Origin: Peiella sedimenti
Lineage (GTDB): Bacteria > Pseudomonadota > Alphaproteobacteria > Caulobacterales > Caulobacteraceae
Direction of reading: 5' to 3'
Assembly (NCBI RefSeq): GCF_030504955.1
Contig: NZ_JAUKTR010000002.1
Coordinates: forward strand, 186,001-250,000
DNA: 64,000 nucleotides
Shown here piece after piece: positions 9,548 to 16,377 of this stretch (its first letter is position 1; every line of letters starts with the position of its first letter). The translations under genes were made by a program, and so were the position numbers. The notes under the pieces are model-generated. The model searched no databases. It saw only the letters and a list, made by a program, of their open reading frames with translations, and had not been told where the DNA came from.

Positions 9548-10434
9548 TGGGTCACCACCGTTTCGGCCTGGCCGTTGCGGAAGACGCGGATCGCCGCGTT
9601 CTCGGTGCGCGGCGAGACGACCGCGCCCGACGGCCCGGCCGTGTCGGCATAGGAGCGCAGCACCAGGGACAGCTCGCCCTCGGACTTGGCCAGGGCCAGG
9701 GCCTCGGCGTCGCGGGCGCTCAGCTCCAGGGTGGCGGTGGCTCCGATGACGGCCTGCTCCTCGCCCGCCGTGGTGGCCTGGTCGATGGCCAGCACCTTGA
9801 CGTTGCGCATGACGGTCGAGCTGGTGAAGCGCGAGCGGCCGGACTGATCCCCGGCCACATCGGACAGGCGCGATTCGCGCGTCAGCAGCACATCCACCCG
9901 GTCGCCCGGCAGGATGAAGCCGCCCGCGGCCGTCTCGACGGTCACGCGGATGGCCATGGCGCGCATGCCCGGCTCGAGGAAGGCGGCCATGTAGCCGCTC
10001 TGTCCGGCGCGCACGAGCTTGTGTCCCAGGATGGGCTCGCCGGCCAGGATCTGCTCGCGCACCACCGCGTCGATGAAGGCTGCGCGCGGCGTGTTGCCGG
10101 TCAGGTCTGCGGCGACGTGATTGGCCTGGGCGGCCGCAGCCTCGGCGCGCTCGCCGTCGGCCGGCGCGGCGCGCGGCGGGGCGCCGTCGGTGACATAGGC
10201 GGGGTTCAGGTTGGCCACGGGCCAGTCCTTCCACTCCATGTCGGCGGATTCGACGCGCTTGCCCACGGGCAGGTCGCGCGAGGCGACCAGCACGCGCACG
10301 GTGGGCGCGGCCTGAACCTGGGCGGTGGCGGCTTCGCTGGTGGAGGGCCCCTGGCCCATGGCGCGCACCACAAGCGCCAGCCCGATGGCCGAGACGGCGG
10401 CGATGGCGATGACGGCGATGCGGGCGGGCTTCAT
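9544..10434 (-). CDS. cpaB: Pilus assembly protein CpaB (RcpC)
   Basis: 296 residues with one N-terminal membrane anchor (residues 5-24), then a SAF-type beta-clip domain (about 46-110: V-L-V-A-S-R-D-L-P-V-G-K-R-V) and an RcpC domain (G-D-R-V-D-V-L-L-T-R, residues about 176-185). CpaB/RcpC is a periplasmic component thought to contact the secretin. A hydrophilic Ala/Glu insert (about 85-115) separates the two halves of the SAF region. It is the first gene after a 135-bp gap from cpaA; this gap contains two TTAAC sequences at 10487 and 10510 but no clear promoter. Confidence 0.92.
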   Translation of the reverse strand: MKPARIAVIAIAAVSAIGLALVVRAMGQGPSTSEAATAQVQAAPTVRVLVASRDLPVGKRVESADMEWKDWPVANLNPAYVTDGAPPRAAPADGERAEAAAAQANHVAADLTGNTPRAAFIDAVVREQILAGEPILGHKLVRAGQSGYMAAFLEPGMRAMAIRVTVETAAGGFILPGDRVDVLLTRESRLSDVAGDQSGRSRFTSSTVMRNVKVLAIDQATTAGEEQAVIGATATLELSARDAEALALAKSEGELSLVLRSYADTAGPSGAVVSPRTENAAIRVFRNGQAETVVTQ

Positions 10435-10569
10435 CCGGACCTTGCGACCTCCCCCTGGCCGCGCGCGGAACGCACGAGGCCGGCGGTTAACACTCTGCCG
10501 GTCCGCGGGTTAACGGCCCCCTAAGCCGCAAAGGTCTGCGCGGCCCAACCCCGCGGTCAGGCCCTGCGG

Positions 10570-11085
10570 TCAGACGCCGCGGATGAAGGTCTCGATCAAC
10601 GGACTGGCCGGATAGGCGATCAGGGCGCCCGCCGCGATGGCCACGCCGTAGGGAATGTCGCCCTTGGGCTCGAGCAGCCGGCCCAACCATTGCGGCGCGC
10701 CCGCCACATAGGGCCGGGCGTGGAAGCGGGCATAGATCAGGCTGAGGCAGAACAGGCCTCCACAGACGCCGGTCCACAGCAGGAACATGCCGCCGCCGGA
10801 CAGGCCCAGCCACAGCACGGTCGAAGCCATCAGCTTGGCGTCCCCGCCACCCAGCCAGCGCAGGGCGAACATGCCCATGCCCAATAGAAGGGCCACGAAG
10901 GCCACGCCCAGGTGAATCAGCACCTGCTGAAACGGCAGCCCCACCAGCCAGGCCGTGGGGAAGAACAGCACGATCAGCGCCGCCGACATCCAGTTCGGGA
11001 TGGTCATGGTGGTCACGTCCTTCAGCGCCGCCGCGATGGCGATGGCGGGCAGCACGCTGAGGAAGAGCAGGGTGACGGTGTCCAT
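10570..11085 (-). CDS. cpaA: Flp prepilin peptidase CpaA (type IV peptidase, A24)
   Basis: 171-residue polytopic aspartic protease that cleaves the leader of PilA and the TadE-like pseudopilins. Both catalytic aspartates are visible: Asp23 in K-D-V-T-T-M-T-I-P-N and Asp82 in G-G-G-D-A-K-L. It is the short form without the N-methylase zinc domain, as is normal for Tad systems. The start at 11085 places the first helix at the N-terminus; the extra 23 residues of the longer frame (to 11154) would run into the terminator-like hairpin after pilA. Confidence 0.93.
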   Translation of the reverse strand: MDTVTLLFLSVLPAIAIAAALKDVTTMTIPNWMSAALIVLFFPTAWLVGLPFQQVLIHLGVAFVALLLGMGMFALRWLGGGDAKLMASTVLWLGLSGGGMFLLWTGVCGGLFCLSLIYARFHARPYVAGAPQWLGRLLEPKGDIPYGVAIAAGALIAYPASPLIETFIRGV

Positions 11086-11149
11086 GGAGCGCCTGAAGAC
11101 TGCTTCGTGGCGGCGATCCTGGCGGGCGGGGATTAAGGCCAGGTTGCCG

Positions 11150-11185
11150 CGCAAAAGCTAAGGGCCGCGGCTTTCGCCGCGGCCC
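11150..11185 (-). terminator. Intrinsic terminator/attenuator between pilA and cpaA
   Basis: A 10-bp perfect GC-only stem (arms 11162-11171 and 11176-11185, loop TTTC) lies 34 bp after the pilA stop. On the minus strand it is followed by TTAGCTTTTG, a weak U-rich tail. It would let the abundant pilin message end early while some readthrough feeds cpaA-tadC. Confidence 0.65.
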
Positions 11186-11218
11186 CCGCTGTTTCGTTCG
11201 GTTGGAACGTCCGTCGGC

Positions 11219-11398
11219 TTAGGCGCCGGCGGTGCCGCCCATGCCGGTCACGACGGCGTTGAACTTCGTCTTGATGGTCGAACCCAGGGCGGTCACGGCC
11301 GTGATGATCACGACGGCGATCAGGGCGGCGATCAGGCCATACTCGATGGCGGTGGCGCCGGACTCGTCCTTGACGAACTTGGAAACGAACTTGGTCAT
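11219..11398 (-). CDS. pilA: Flp-type major pilin PilA
   Basis: 59-residue pilin. After a 14-residue charged leader ending in Gly14 comes A-T-A-I-E-Y, with the obligatory Glu at +5 and Tyr at +6 of the mature protein (Flp motif), then a continuous hydrophobic helix (L-I-A-A-L-I-A-V-V-I-I). Cleavage by CpaA after Gly14 would give a mature pilin of about 45 residues. AGGAG lies 6 nt upstream of the ATG. It heads the cpa operon, is followed by a hairpin terminator, and a CtrA-like box lies about 100 bp upstream. Confidence 0.96.
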   Translation of the reverse strand: MTKFVSKFVKDESGATAIEYGLIAALIAVVIITAVTALGSTIKTKFNAVVTGMGGTAGA

Positions 11399-11496
11399 CT
11401 GTCTCTCCTGTTAGCGAGCAACTTTGGCTTCTTTACTCTGGGGTCAGCCGGTTGCCCGCTCACCCCCAAACACACGAGCACTTTGACCCGGCTCGC

Positions 11497-11511
11497 TTAA
11501 CGTCAAGTAAA
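11497..11511 (-). promoter_or_regulatory. CtrA-like box overlapping a -35 element upstream of pilA
   Basis: Read on the minus strand the site is TTTA-N7-TTAA, one mismatch from the CtrA consensus TTAA-N7-TTAA, and its spacer contains TTGACG, a good -35 sequence. It lies about 100 bp upstream of the pilA ATG. pilA of Caulobacter crescentus is a known CtrA-activated gene, and CtrA boxes at activated promoters often overlap the -35. The matching -10 (AAGTGC at 17-nt spacing) is poor, as expected for an activator-dependent promoter. Confidence 0.55.
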
Positions 11512-11542
11512 ACGCGGAGGGTTGACTTGGATTTTTCTATAG

Positions 11543-11573
11543 TGAACGGATATTTACTGTTAGCATCCGTTAA
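11543..11573. promoter_or_regulatory. Inverted repeat in the pilA/Tad divergent intergenic region
   Basis: AACGGAT (11545-11551) and its perfect complement ATCCGTT (11565-11571) are separated by 13 nt, and a flanking T/A pair extends the match. It sits midway in the 300-bp gap 11399-11698 between pilA and the plus-strand module, where a protein could act on both. Too weak for a terminator; an operator is an inference. The rest of this gap holds the CtrA-like box and AT-richer sequence but no ORF. Confidence 0.35.
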
Positions 11574-11698
11574 TCATGCGCCGGGATGCCTTGTCGAATA
11601 AGGCGTCTGTGGCGATTCAACCTTTCTTCACCAGCGAAGCGCATCTTCAGCCTCGCGCGTACGGGCGTGCGCGCCGTTTCAATGCGAGAGAGCGAACC

Positions 11699-12097
11699 AT
11701 GGCCCGCATCCCCTTCATCTCCGCCGGCGTGGCGGTTCTGCTGATGACCGGCGCCGTCATGGCCCAGTCGCGCGGCCTCACGGTCGAGCTGGACCACAGC
11801 GCCCGCATCCAGCTGGCCGGCAGCGCCTCGTCCGTGATCGTCGGCAATCCGCGCATCGCCGACGTGACGGTGGTCAACGACCGCACCCTGTTCGTCTCGG
11901 GCCGTGGGCACGGCGTCACGGACGTGATCGTCGTCGATGCGCTGGGCCGCACCATCTACAACGGCCAGATTTCGGTCATCGCCCCGCGCGACGGCCAGGT
12001 GCGGGTCTGGCGTGGAACCCAGGCCACCGAAATGGCCTGCGGCGCCGGCTGCGCCCCTGCCGTCAGCGGCGGTCAGGCCGCCGCGGCCACGCCCTAA
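11699..12097 (+). CDS. Stand-alone secretin N-domain (pilus assembly N-terminal domain) protein
   Basis: 132 residues: signal peptide (about 1-22, ending V-M-A-Q), then a single pilus-assembly N-domain (V-I-V-G-N-P-R-I-A-D-V-T-V-V-N-D) clearly related to residues 40-110 of CpaC in this window (V-L-V-S-N-P-A-V-A-D-A-V-L). It has no secretin barrel. It ends with an unstructured Ala-rich tail with two cysteines (A-C-G-A-G-C). It starts the plus-strand module divergent from pilA and is followed 9 bp later by tadE. It probably acts in the periplasm on the secretin or pilus, but that is inference. ATG 11699 was chosen for the signal peptide. Confidence 0.85.
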   Translation: MARIPFISAGVAVLLMTGAVMAQSRGLTVELDHSARIQLAGSASSVIVGNPRIADVTVVNDRTLFVSGRGHGVTDVIVVDALGRTIYNGQISVIAPRDGQVRVWRGTQATEMACGAGCAPAVSGGQAAAATP

Positions 12098-12106
12098 GGG
12101 CCGCCC

Positions 12107-12640
12107 ATGCGCCGCGGCCGCCTTCCGATGCAGCGCTTCTTCCGCAACCGTCGCGGCGCGACGGCGGTGGAGTTCGCCCTGGTGGCCGCGCCCTTCTTCT
12201 TCGGCATGTTCGCCATCATCGAGCTGGGGCTGGTGTTCGTCCTGTCGAGCGTGCTGGACAACGCCACCCTCCAGGCGGGGCGCCTGGTGCGCACCGGTCA
12301 GATGCAGGCCGGCGACGCCGCCACTTACAAGACCGCCGTCTGCAATCGCATGAGCATCTTCAGCGGCGACTGCAACGCACGCCTGACCATCGACGTGCGG
12401 GTGGTGCCGCGCTTCGACAATCCGAACCTGCCCGACCCCTTCCGGACCACGGGCGGGACGACCACCTTCGATCCTTCGGCCATGGGCTATCAGAATAGCC
12501 AGGCGCGCGACATCGTCGTGGTTCGCAGCTGGTGGCGCCAGCCCCTGTTCACGCCCCTGATGTCCCAGGGCCTGTCCAAGCTGGGCGACGGCCAGGCCAT
12601 CCTCAGCTCCACCGACGCCTTCAGGAACGAGCCATGGTGA
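12107..12640 (+). CDS. tadE: TadE-like minor pseudopilin
   Basis: 177 residues with a prepilin-type site: R-R-G then A-T-A-V-E-F (Glu +5, Phe +6) and a hydrophobic helix to about residue 50. This is the CpaA-cleavable TadE/TadF pattern. The C-terminal periplasmic part has two cysteines (C-N-R-M and D-C-N-A) that may pair. TadE-like pseudopilins are needed for Flp pilus biogenesis. ATG 12107 or the ATG at 12128 could be the start; both keep the cleavage site. It overlaps the next gene by 7 bp (ATGGTGA). Confidence 0.9.
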   Translation: MRRGRLPMQRFFRNRRGATAVEFALVAAPFFFGMFAIIELGLVFVLSSVLDNATLQAGRLVRTGQMQAGDAATYKTAVCNRMSIFSGDCNARLTIDVRVVPRFDNPNLPDPFRTTGGTTTFDPSAMGYQNSQARDIVVVRSWWRQPLFTPLMSQGLSKLGDGQAILSSTDAFRNEPW

Positions 12641-13206
12641 GCCGTCTTCGCCGCATCGCGACGTTCCGCGGCGACCGTCGCGGCGTCTCGGCCGTGGAGT
12701 TCGCCCTGATCGCCCCGGCGGTCTGCGCCTTCTATCTGGGCCTGTCCGAGATGTGCCAGGGCTACATGGCGGTGCGCCGCATGGGCCACTCAGCCGCCGC
12801 CGTGACCGATCTGCTGTCCCAGGATCAGGTGGTGACGCGCGACAACATCGACGACGCCATGACCATCGGCGCGCTTCTAATGAGGCCTTTTTCCACCACC
12901 GGGCTGCGTCAGCGCGTCTCCAGCGTCACCATCGACAACCAGCGCCGCGCCAAGGTGGACTGGAGCCGGGGCTCGGGCCTCTCGGCGCGGGCGGCAGGCT
13001 CCACCGTGACCCTCCCGGACGACATGATCACCACCAACAACAACAGCCCCAAGGTGCTGAACATCGGCGACAGCATCCTGATGACCGAGGTCGAGTACGA
13101 CTACGACTCGCCCGTCGATTACGTCATGCCGGCCCTGACGCGGTTCACTCAGACCTATTATCTGCGGCCGCGCCGGTCCGACTCGATCACCTGCTCCAAC
13201 TGCTGA
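12634..13206 (+). CDS. Second TadE/TadF-like pseudopilin
   Basis: 190 residues with leader M-V-S-R-L-R-R-I-A-T-F-R-G-D-R-R-G and the processing site G|V-S-A-V-E-F (Glu +5), then a hydrophobic helix. The remainder is a periplasmic domain rich in Asp/Ser/Thr ending in a Cys pair (C-S-N-C). AGGAA precedes the ATG, which overlaps the tadE stop. The last 49 bp overlap the convergent pabB gene. With tadE and the N-domain protein it completes the divergent Tad module. Confidence 0.85.
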   Translation: MVSRLRRIATFRGDRRGVSAVEFALIAPAVCAFYLGLSEMCQGYMAVRRMGHSAAAVTDLLSQDQVVTRDNIDDAMTIGALLMRPFSTTGLRQRVSSVTIDNQRRAKVDWSRGSGLSARAAGSTVTLPDDMITTNNNSPKVLNIGDSILMTEVEYDYDSPVDYVMPALTRFTQTYYLRPRRSDSITCSNC

Positions 13207-14492
13207 CCGCATAGGGCCCGCCGGATGGCGGCGATCTTGGCCTCGGTCTCAAGGCGCTCGGAGGCCGGGTCGCTGTCCGCGGTGATCCCCGCCCCCGCCA
13301 GGGTTCTCCAGCGCCAGCCCTCCTGATCCTCGAGCAGGCCTACCGTGCGGATGAGCACCGAGGCCTCCATCGCGCCGCCGTCGGCCAGCAGGGCCAGCGA
13401 GCCGCACCAGGGACCGCGCGGACGCTCCAGCTCGGCGATGACCTTCATGGCTTCGACCTTGGGCGCGCCCGTGATCGAGCCGGGTGGGAAGGCTGCGGCC
13501 AGCACGGCGGGGGCGTCCACCCCATCGACCAGATCGCCGGCCACCACCGACTCCAGATGATGCACGTGGGGCCAGGTGCGTAGGGCGTTCAGCGCCTCGA
13601 CGTGAACCGTGCCAGGCCTGCACACCCGGGCCAGATCGTTACGCATGAGATCGACGATCATCAGGTTCTCGGCCCGGTCCTTGTCGCTTTTCGTCAGATC
13701 TTCCGCCAGGGCGGCGTCCCGCGCCGGATCCGGATGGCGCGGGCGCGTACCCTTGATGGGCCGGGCGCGGACCCGCCGCACGCCCGCCTCCGCCTCGAGG
13801 GACAGGAAGCTTTCGGGCGACTGCGACACCAGGGCCGCCCCCGGCAGCCGCCACCAGGCGGCGTAGGGCGCCGGCGAGGCCTCGGTCAGGCGCGTGAACA
13901 GGTCGAAGGGGTCGGCGCCCCGCCTCAGCCGCCCGGACCAGGCCTGGGCGATATTGGCCTGGAACAGGTCGCCGCGTCCGATCCTGGCCACGACCTCGGC
14001 CACGGCCGCCTCGTAGGCGTCGGGCGGGGCCTCGGGCGTGAAGGCTTCCGAGGGCGGGCCGGGTTCAGGCGCCTCGGGATCTGGAGGGACCGCCCCCCCG
14101 ATCGCCAGCACCCGTCTGCGATGATGGTCGAAGGCCAGCAGCCGCGCGTACCGCGCCGCGAACAGATCGGGCCAACCCGTTGCGCGCGGCAGGTCCAGCC
14201 GGTCGAAGGCCCCGGCCGCCTCATAGGCCAGGAGCCCGACGCCCCCCCCTGTGAACGGCGGCGGCTCGTCCACGTCCGACATTAGGGGATCGGCGCCGGT
14301 CAGGCCCCGCAGCGCCGCGAAGGGGTCGCCACCGCCGGGATCGAGGCGGACCGTCGCCTCGGGCTCCCAGGCCAGGTAGGACCAGCGCGCCTGGGGCGAG
14401 CCGTCGGACAGGGCCAGGAACGCCCACGGCCGCTCCCGCAGGGGAGCGGCCGCCGCGACCGGCTCTATCCAGGGCAGAACCTCGATGCTCAA
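13158..14492 (-). CDS. pabB: Aminodeoxychorismate synthase component I
   Basis: 444 residues of the chorismate-utilising fold. PabB converts chorismate to 4-amino-4-deoxychorismate for folate, using ammonia from PabA. Visible are R-P-I-K-G-T-R-P-R (244-252, with the ADC synthase lysine at 247 in P-I-K-G), D-L-M-R-N-D-L (281-287) and P-P-G-S-I-T-G-A-P-K (336-345); the P-I-K-G form distinguishes PabB from TrpE (usually P-I-A-G). No PabA or PabC domain is fused. The start is a TTG overlapping the stop of the upstream regulator gene (TTGA) with a GAGGG about 11 nt before it. The 3' end overlaps a pseudopilin gene. Confidence 0.93.
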   Translation of the reverse strand: MSIEVLPWIEPVAAAAPLRERPWAFLALSDGSPQARWSYLAWEPEATVRLDPGGGDPFAALRGLTGADPLMSDVDEPPPFTGGGVGLLAYEAAGAFDRLDLPRATGWPDLFAARYARLLAFDHHRRRVLAIGGAVPPDPEAPEPGPPSEAFTPEAPPDAYEAAVAEVVARIGRGDLFQANIAQAWSGRLRRGADPFDLFTRLTEASPAPYAAWWRLPGAALVSQSPESFLSLEAEAGVRRVRARPIKGTRPRHPDPARDAALAEDLTKSDKDRAENLMIVDLMRNDLARVCRPGTVHVEALNALRTWPHVHHLESVVAGDLVDGVDAPAVLAAAFPPGSITGAPKVEAMKVIAELERPRGPWCGSLALLADGGAMEASVLIRTVGLLEDQEGWRWRTLAGAGITADSDPASERLETEAKIAAIRRALCGQQLEQVIESDRRGRR

Positions 14493-14809
14493 GCGGCGCC
14501 GCCCTCGACCAGGGTCTGCATGGCCTTCAGATAGTTCAGGAAGGCGGCCCGGCCGGATCGGCTGATGGCCACGCGGGTCTGGGGCTTCTTGCCGACGAAC
14601 CGCTTCTCGACCTCCACATAGCCTGCCTCCTCAAGTTTCCTCAGATGGACCGACAGGTTTCCATCGGTCAGCTGAAGGCGGCTCTTCAGGGTGGTGAACT
14701 CCGCATCGCCCGCGCTGGCCAGGAAGGCCATGATCCCCAGCCGCACGCGCCCGTGGATCACCTCGTCCAGCGCCTCGATGTCAAAGCCGGAATCGGACTG
14801 ACCAGCCAT
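14489..14809 (-). CDS. Winged-helix transcriptional regulator (ArsR/MarR-like, about 100 aa)
   Basis: 106 residues forming a compact winged helix: the segment F-T-T-L-K-S-R-L-Q-L-T-D-G-N-L-S-V-H-L-R (helix-turn-helix, about 39-58) and a wing with Y-V-E-V-E-K-R-F. Proteins of this size and pattern occur next to small polytopic membrane proteins and act as autorepressors. The start is the ATG at 14809; a GTG two codons earlier overlaps the upstream stop (GTGA) and is nearly as likely. It sits between the membrane-protein gene and pabB with 4-bp or shorter junctions, and probably binds the dyad at 15476-15492. Confidence 0.85.
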   Translation of the reverse strand: MAGQSDSGFDIEALDEVIHGRVRLGIMAFLASAGDAEFTTLKSRLQLTDGNLSVHLRKLEEAGYVEVEKRFVGKKPQTRVAISRSGRAAFLNYLKAMQTLVEGGAA

Positions 14810-14811
14810 GC

Positions 14812-15438
14812 TCACACCACGTCCGAGGGTTCCTGGCGCATGAGCACCAGCCCCGGCGCGATGGTCAGCAGCATCAGCACCCCGGCATAGACCAGATACT
14901 GGGCCGGCTCGCCCGTGAACCACGCCAGGACAGGCGCCGCCAGCCAGCCGCCATAGGCGGGCGCCCACAGCCACTTCTGCCCCGACATGGCGGCCGAAAC
15001 GGCCCAGCCGGCGCCGTACAGTCCGACGATCAGGCTTGGGAAGATCAGCGCCGGCAGAGCGCTTTCGATGCGATAGCTCATGGCCGCCAGCGACAGGGCC
15101 AGGAAGAAGATGCTCAGGCCCACCGCCATCCAGGCGGTGCCCGAGGCGCGGTTGGCCGGCGACATGGCCCCCGGCATGCGTCCGACGCGGCGGCTGAGCA
15201 CGGCCAGGGCGACGACGAAGGCGACGAGCGCCGCCATCCAGATCCAGGTCACATTGGCCATGCCGATGGCCAGGATGTCCGCCTGAACGGCCCAGTGCAC
15301 CAGCGAGGCCGGACCGAAGATAAGGCCCGCCGCCACCAGGATAGAGCCGCCGAGCAAGGGTCCTCGCGAGCCTTCCTCGGCCATGGCCTTCATATAGGCG
15401 ATGTCATCGCCGATGGATTTGATCTGGTCCCGAGTCAT
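14812..15438 (-). CDS. Six-helix integral membrane protein of unknown function
   Basis: 208 residues with about six hydrophobic segments (near 28-50, 58-80, 105-125, 130-150, 160-180, 185-200) and short charged ends; the N-terminus (M-T-R-D-Q-I-K-S-I-G-D-D-I) is soluble. No transport motif is recognised. The ATG at 15438 has GGAGG 5 nt upstream; two further in-frame ATGs upstream were rejected because they lack such a site. It is first in an operon with the winged-helix regulator and, by overlap, pabB. The pairing suggests a membrane function whose dose is controlled by its own repressor. Confidence 0.8.
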   Translation of the reverse strand: MTRDQIKSIGDDIAYMKAMAEEGSRGPLLGGSILVAAGLIFGPASLVHWAVQADILAIGMANVTWIWMAALVAFVVALAVLSRRVGRMPGAMSPANRASGTAWMAVGLSIFFLALSLAAMSYRIESALPALIFPSLIVGLYGAGWAVSAAMSGQKWLWAPAYGGWLAAPVLAWFTGEPAQYLVYAGVLMLLTIAPGLVLMRQEPSDVV

Positions 15439-15475
15439 GCGCTCCTCCATGGGAATGATCCTGGATACCAATCTT

Positions 15476-15492
15476 ACTTTGCATTGTAAAGT
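15476..15492. promoter_or_regulatory. Dyad operator ACTTTGCATTGTAAAGT in a divergent promoter region
   Basis: The 17-bp site is a dyad centred on base 15484 with 7 of 8 pairs matching. It lies 37 bp upstream of the membrane protein/winged-helix operon and 24 bp upstream of the divergent methyltransferase, so one bound repressor could control both directions. Binding by the 106-residue regulator encoded here is inferred from position and symmetry. Confidence 0.6.
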
Positions 15493-15516
15493 GCTTTGTG
15501 TGGAGCATCAGACCTG

Positions 15517-16248
15517 ATGCGCCCAGCCGCCTTCAACCGCATCGCCTATGCCGAGATGGGCATCTGCAATCCCCTGGCGGACGGCGCCTTCCTGGAGGCG
15601 CTGGGCCGCGCTGACCTCCCGCCCGGCGCACGCGCCTGCGACCTCGGCTGCGGCAACGCCCACACCTCGATCCTGATGGCGGGAGCCGGACTTCAGGCGA
15701 CCGCCGTCGAGCGCGACCCCGACATGGCCGAACTGGCCGCCGAGCGCATCGCGGCCCGCGGCGCCGCGGTCGAACTGAAGGTCGGCGAGGGGCTTCAGGC
15801 GCTGGACGCCCAAGAGGCCTGGTCCCTCATCGTGGCCATCGGCACCACCGCCCTGACGGACCCCGGCCCCGCCCGCTTCGCAGGCCTGGCCGCGCGGCTG
15901 GCGCCGGGCGGACGCCTGCTGTTCGGAGATCTGATGTGGAAGGCCGAGCCCGACCCCGCCTTCCGCGATCTTCTCCATCAGACCGCCGTCTATGAGAGCC
16001 ACGCGGGCTGGATCGAGGCCGGGCGCGCCTCTGGCCTTCAACCGCTCTGGGACCGCGTGAGCACCGAAGCCGAGTGGGACGCCTATGCCGGCGCCATGAC
16101 CGGCGCGGTCGAGGCCTGGATCGCGGCCAATCCGGATCGGCCCGAGGCCAGCGCCCTGCGCAATCGCGTGGCCCTTCTGCGCGCCATGCAGCAGGGCGAG
16201 GCGGGCCGCACCCTGGGCTTCGGGCTCTATCTGTTCGGCAAGGCGTAA
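15517..16248 (+). CDS. Class I SAM-dependent methyltransferase
   Basis: 243 residues with motif I A-C-D-L-G-C-G-N-A-H-T-S (about 41-52), the acidic end of beta-2 (A-V-E-R-D-P-D-M), and L-A-P-G-G-R-L-L-F-G-D-L before beta-6. These identify the SAM fold; the substrate is not evident, and the family is close to small-molecule/arsenite-like methyltransferases. The ATG at 15517 was preferred to the TTG at 15496 because the latter overlaps the operator region; GGAG is 11 nt upstream. It is divergent from the membrane protein/regulator operon and likely shares its operator. Confidence 0.82.
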   Translation: MRPAAFNRIAYAEMGICNPLADGAFLEALGRADLPPGARACDLGCGNAHTSILMAGAGLQATAVERDPDMAELAAERIAARGAAVELKVGEGLQALDAQEAWSLIVAIGTTALTDPGPARFAGLAARLAPGGRLLFGDLMWKAEPDPAFRDLLHQTAVYESHAGWIEAGRASGLQPLWDRVSTEAEWDAYAGAMTGAVEAWIAANPDRPEASALRNRVALLRAMQQGEAGRTLGFGLYLFGKA

Positions 16249-16331
16249 GCCGCGGCTCCCGCTTTTCAGGCGGCTTGTCCACGTCAGCCGTCCCCGGCCT
16301 ATTCTGAGACGCGAGGAAGGTCAGACCCATC

Positions 16332-16358
16332 CAGACGGATCAGACGGATCAGACGGTA
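16332..16358. repeat. Three tandem 9-bp repeats
   Basis: CAGACGGAT, CAGACGGAT and CAGACGGTA follow each other without spacers in the 129-bp gap between the convergent methyltransferase and amn genes. It is non-coding and short; slippage is the simplest origin. Confidence 0.8.
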
Positions 16359-16377
16359 TATTTCGAGTGCGGCACGA

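Noticed and set aside
10435..10569. A CtrA site before cpaB from the two TTAAC sequences at 10487 and 10510
   Set aside because: They are 19 nt apart rather than 7, so the full CtrA box is absent.
16249..16331. Terminator formed by AAGCCGC and GCGGCTT after the methyltransferase gene
   Set aside because: The stem is 7 bp with a 16-nt loop and no T-run.
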